Source: Actinomycetes bacterium (GTDB taxonomy: Bacteria > Actinomycetota > Actinomycetes > Streptosporangiales > Streptosporangiaceae). From it: a stretch of DNA of 64,000 nucleotides. The position numbers and the translations under genes were made by a program. Shown here piece by piece: positions 63,219 through 64,000 of this stretch; position 1 is the stretch's first letter, and each line of letters opens with the position of its first letter. A model generated the notes under the pieces. The model made no database searches. It was not told the origin of the DNA and saw nothing but the letters and a program-made list of their open reading frames with translations. The DNA lies in the NCBI GenBank assembly GCA_021793235.1, contig JAJYTD010000001.1:310001-374000 (forward strand), in the 5' to 3' direction.

Positions 63219-64000
63219 ATGAGCCTGCTCAACGACAACGAGTGGAACGGCAACGTCTTCACCGGGACGTGGACCAGAGCACAGGGCGGCGACGCCCCCG
63301 TCACCGCCCCGGCCACCGGTGCAGAGATCGGGAGGATCGGCTCGGCCAACGCCGATGACGTGTCAGCGGCAGCGCGGCGCGCCGCAGACGCACAGCGCGG
63401 CTGGGCGGCCGCCTCCTTCGAGGAGCGGGCGGCCGTGCTGCGCCGCGCCGGTGCGCTGTTCGAGGAACACGCCGAGGAAGTCTCCGGCTGGCTGCTGCGC
63501 GAAGCCGGATCAGCACAGGGCAAAGCCGCCTTCGAAACCCACCTCGCCACCACCGAGGCCTACGAGTGCGCGGCGCTGGCCTCCCAGCCGGTGGGTGAGG
63601 TGCTGCGCAGCGCCAAGCCACGGCTGAGCCTGGCCCGGCACGTCCCGGTCGGCGTCGTCGGCGTCATCGCCCCGTTCAACTTCCCGCTGATCCTGGGCAT
63701 GCGCTCGGTGGCTCCGGCTCTTGCGCTGGGCAACGCCGTGGTGCTCAAACCCGACCCGCGCACCGCCGTCAGCGGCGGCGCGGTCATCGCCGAGATCTTC
63801 CGCCGGGCCGGGCTGCCCGACGGAGTGCTGCAGATGCTGCCCGGCGGCGCCCAAGCCGGTGAGCGGCTGGTCGCCGACCCGCTCGTACGGGTCATCTCCT
63901 TCACCGGCTCCACCGCGGCCGGCCGCAAGGTCGGGGAGGCCGCCGGCCGCCACCTCAAGCGCGCCCACCTCGAACTCGGCGGGAACTCCCCCCTGATCGT
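63219..64000 (+). CDS. Aldehyde dehydrogenase, benzaldehyde type (3' end outside the window)
   Basis: The window contains the first 260 codons. The start NDNEWNGNVFTGTW is seen in benzaldehyde/vanillin dehydrogenases, and APFNFPLILGMRSVAPALALGNAVVLKPDP is the NAD-binding motif. The ISFTGSTAAGRKV segment and HLELGGNSP catalytic-Glu motif are also present. The catalytic Cys would lie beyond position 64000. The ATG at 63219 has AGGAG upstream (a second ATG is three bases earlier). It would oxidise an aromatic aldehyde to an acid feeding PobA, consistent with its place beside the importer and pca genes. Confidence 0.88.
   Translation, partial: MSLLNDNEWNGNVFTGTWTRAQGGDAPVTAPATGAEIGRIGSANADDVSAAARRAADAQRGWAAASFEERAAVLRRAGALFEEHAEEVSGWLLREAGSAQGKAAFETHLATTEAYECAALASQPVGEVLRSAKPRLSLARHVPVGVVGVIAPFNFPLILGMRSVAPALALGNAVVLKPDPRTAVSGGAVIAEIFRRAGLPDGVLQMLPGGAQAGERLVADPLVRVISFTGSTAAGRKVGEAAGRHLKRAHLELGGNSPLI

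Overview
The window is chromosomal DNA from a high-GC actinomycete. The codon usage is strongly G/C-ending, GTG and TTG starts are common, and stop/start overlaps (ATGA, GTGA, TTGA) are frequent. The gene set is actinobacterial: recO-uppS, a Zur/ZnuBC operon, a glyQS-type glycyl-tRNA synthetase, dnaG next to a primary-type sigma factor, pcaL, and a PF04672-type methyltransferase. A member of the Nocardiopsaceae (Nocardiopsis, Streptomonospora, Thermobifida) fits best, but that placement is an inference. I saw no prophage, CRISPR array or rRNA. One tRNA (Asn) is present, and one short remnant looks like an IS200/IS605-type end.

Region 1 (0.6-14 kb). A secreted M14 carboxypeptidase is divergent from a glyoxylate-salvage operon (hyi-glxR-gcl). 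Next come leuA behind a Leu-rich attenuator, a membrane-anchored CAP-domain protein, recO-uppS-SGNH hydrolase, and a zinc operon (znuC-znuB-zur) headed by a Zur box. Region 2 (14-26.5 kb). This holds a large teichoic-acid-type glycosyl/glycerophosphotransferase, an ABM protein, glyS, a hemolysin-III-type membrane protein with a strong palindrome upstream, ppdK, a YdcF-like membrane protein and a dGTPase-like HD hydrolase.

Region 3 (26.8-35.8 kb) is a complete L-arabinose cluster: a LacI regulator, araB, araD, an AraA-like isomerase and a ChvE/GguAB-type ABC importer. Two identical LacI operators are present, one of them inside the first codons of araB. Region 4 (35.8-47 kb) is mixed: a coiled-coil repeat protein, dnaG, a sigma factor, a GH18 chitinase, small membrane proteins, a PPOX-fold protein, a large FAD/Fe-S oxidoreductase, tRNA-Asn, low-complexity repeats and a methyltransferase.

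Region 5 (47.2-64 kb) is catabolic. One operon encodes an unusual XRE+TetR double-HTH regulator, then a beta-keto-acid cleavage enzyme, a carnitine dehydrogenase and a thioesterase. Together these can convert L-carnitine to glycine betaine. Next is a full protocatechuate branch (pcaI-J-F-H-G-B-L then pobA) under an IclR regulator. Divergent from that regulator is an SsuA/NMT1-type ABC importer followed by a benzaldehyde-type aldehyde dehydrogenase cut by the window end. A shared TGTTC-N7-GAACA palindrome lies at the pcaI, iclR and importer promoters and suggests one regulon from aromatic uptake to beta-ketoadipate cleavage.

Most individual functions are confident family assignments. The most interesting points are the glyoxylate carboligase carrying Glu at the position where the E. 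coli enzyme has Val51, the leuA attenuator, the double-HTH regulator with nested palindromes, the operator inside araB and the PcaR-like regulon.
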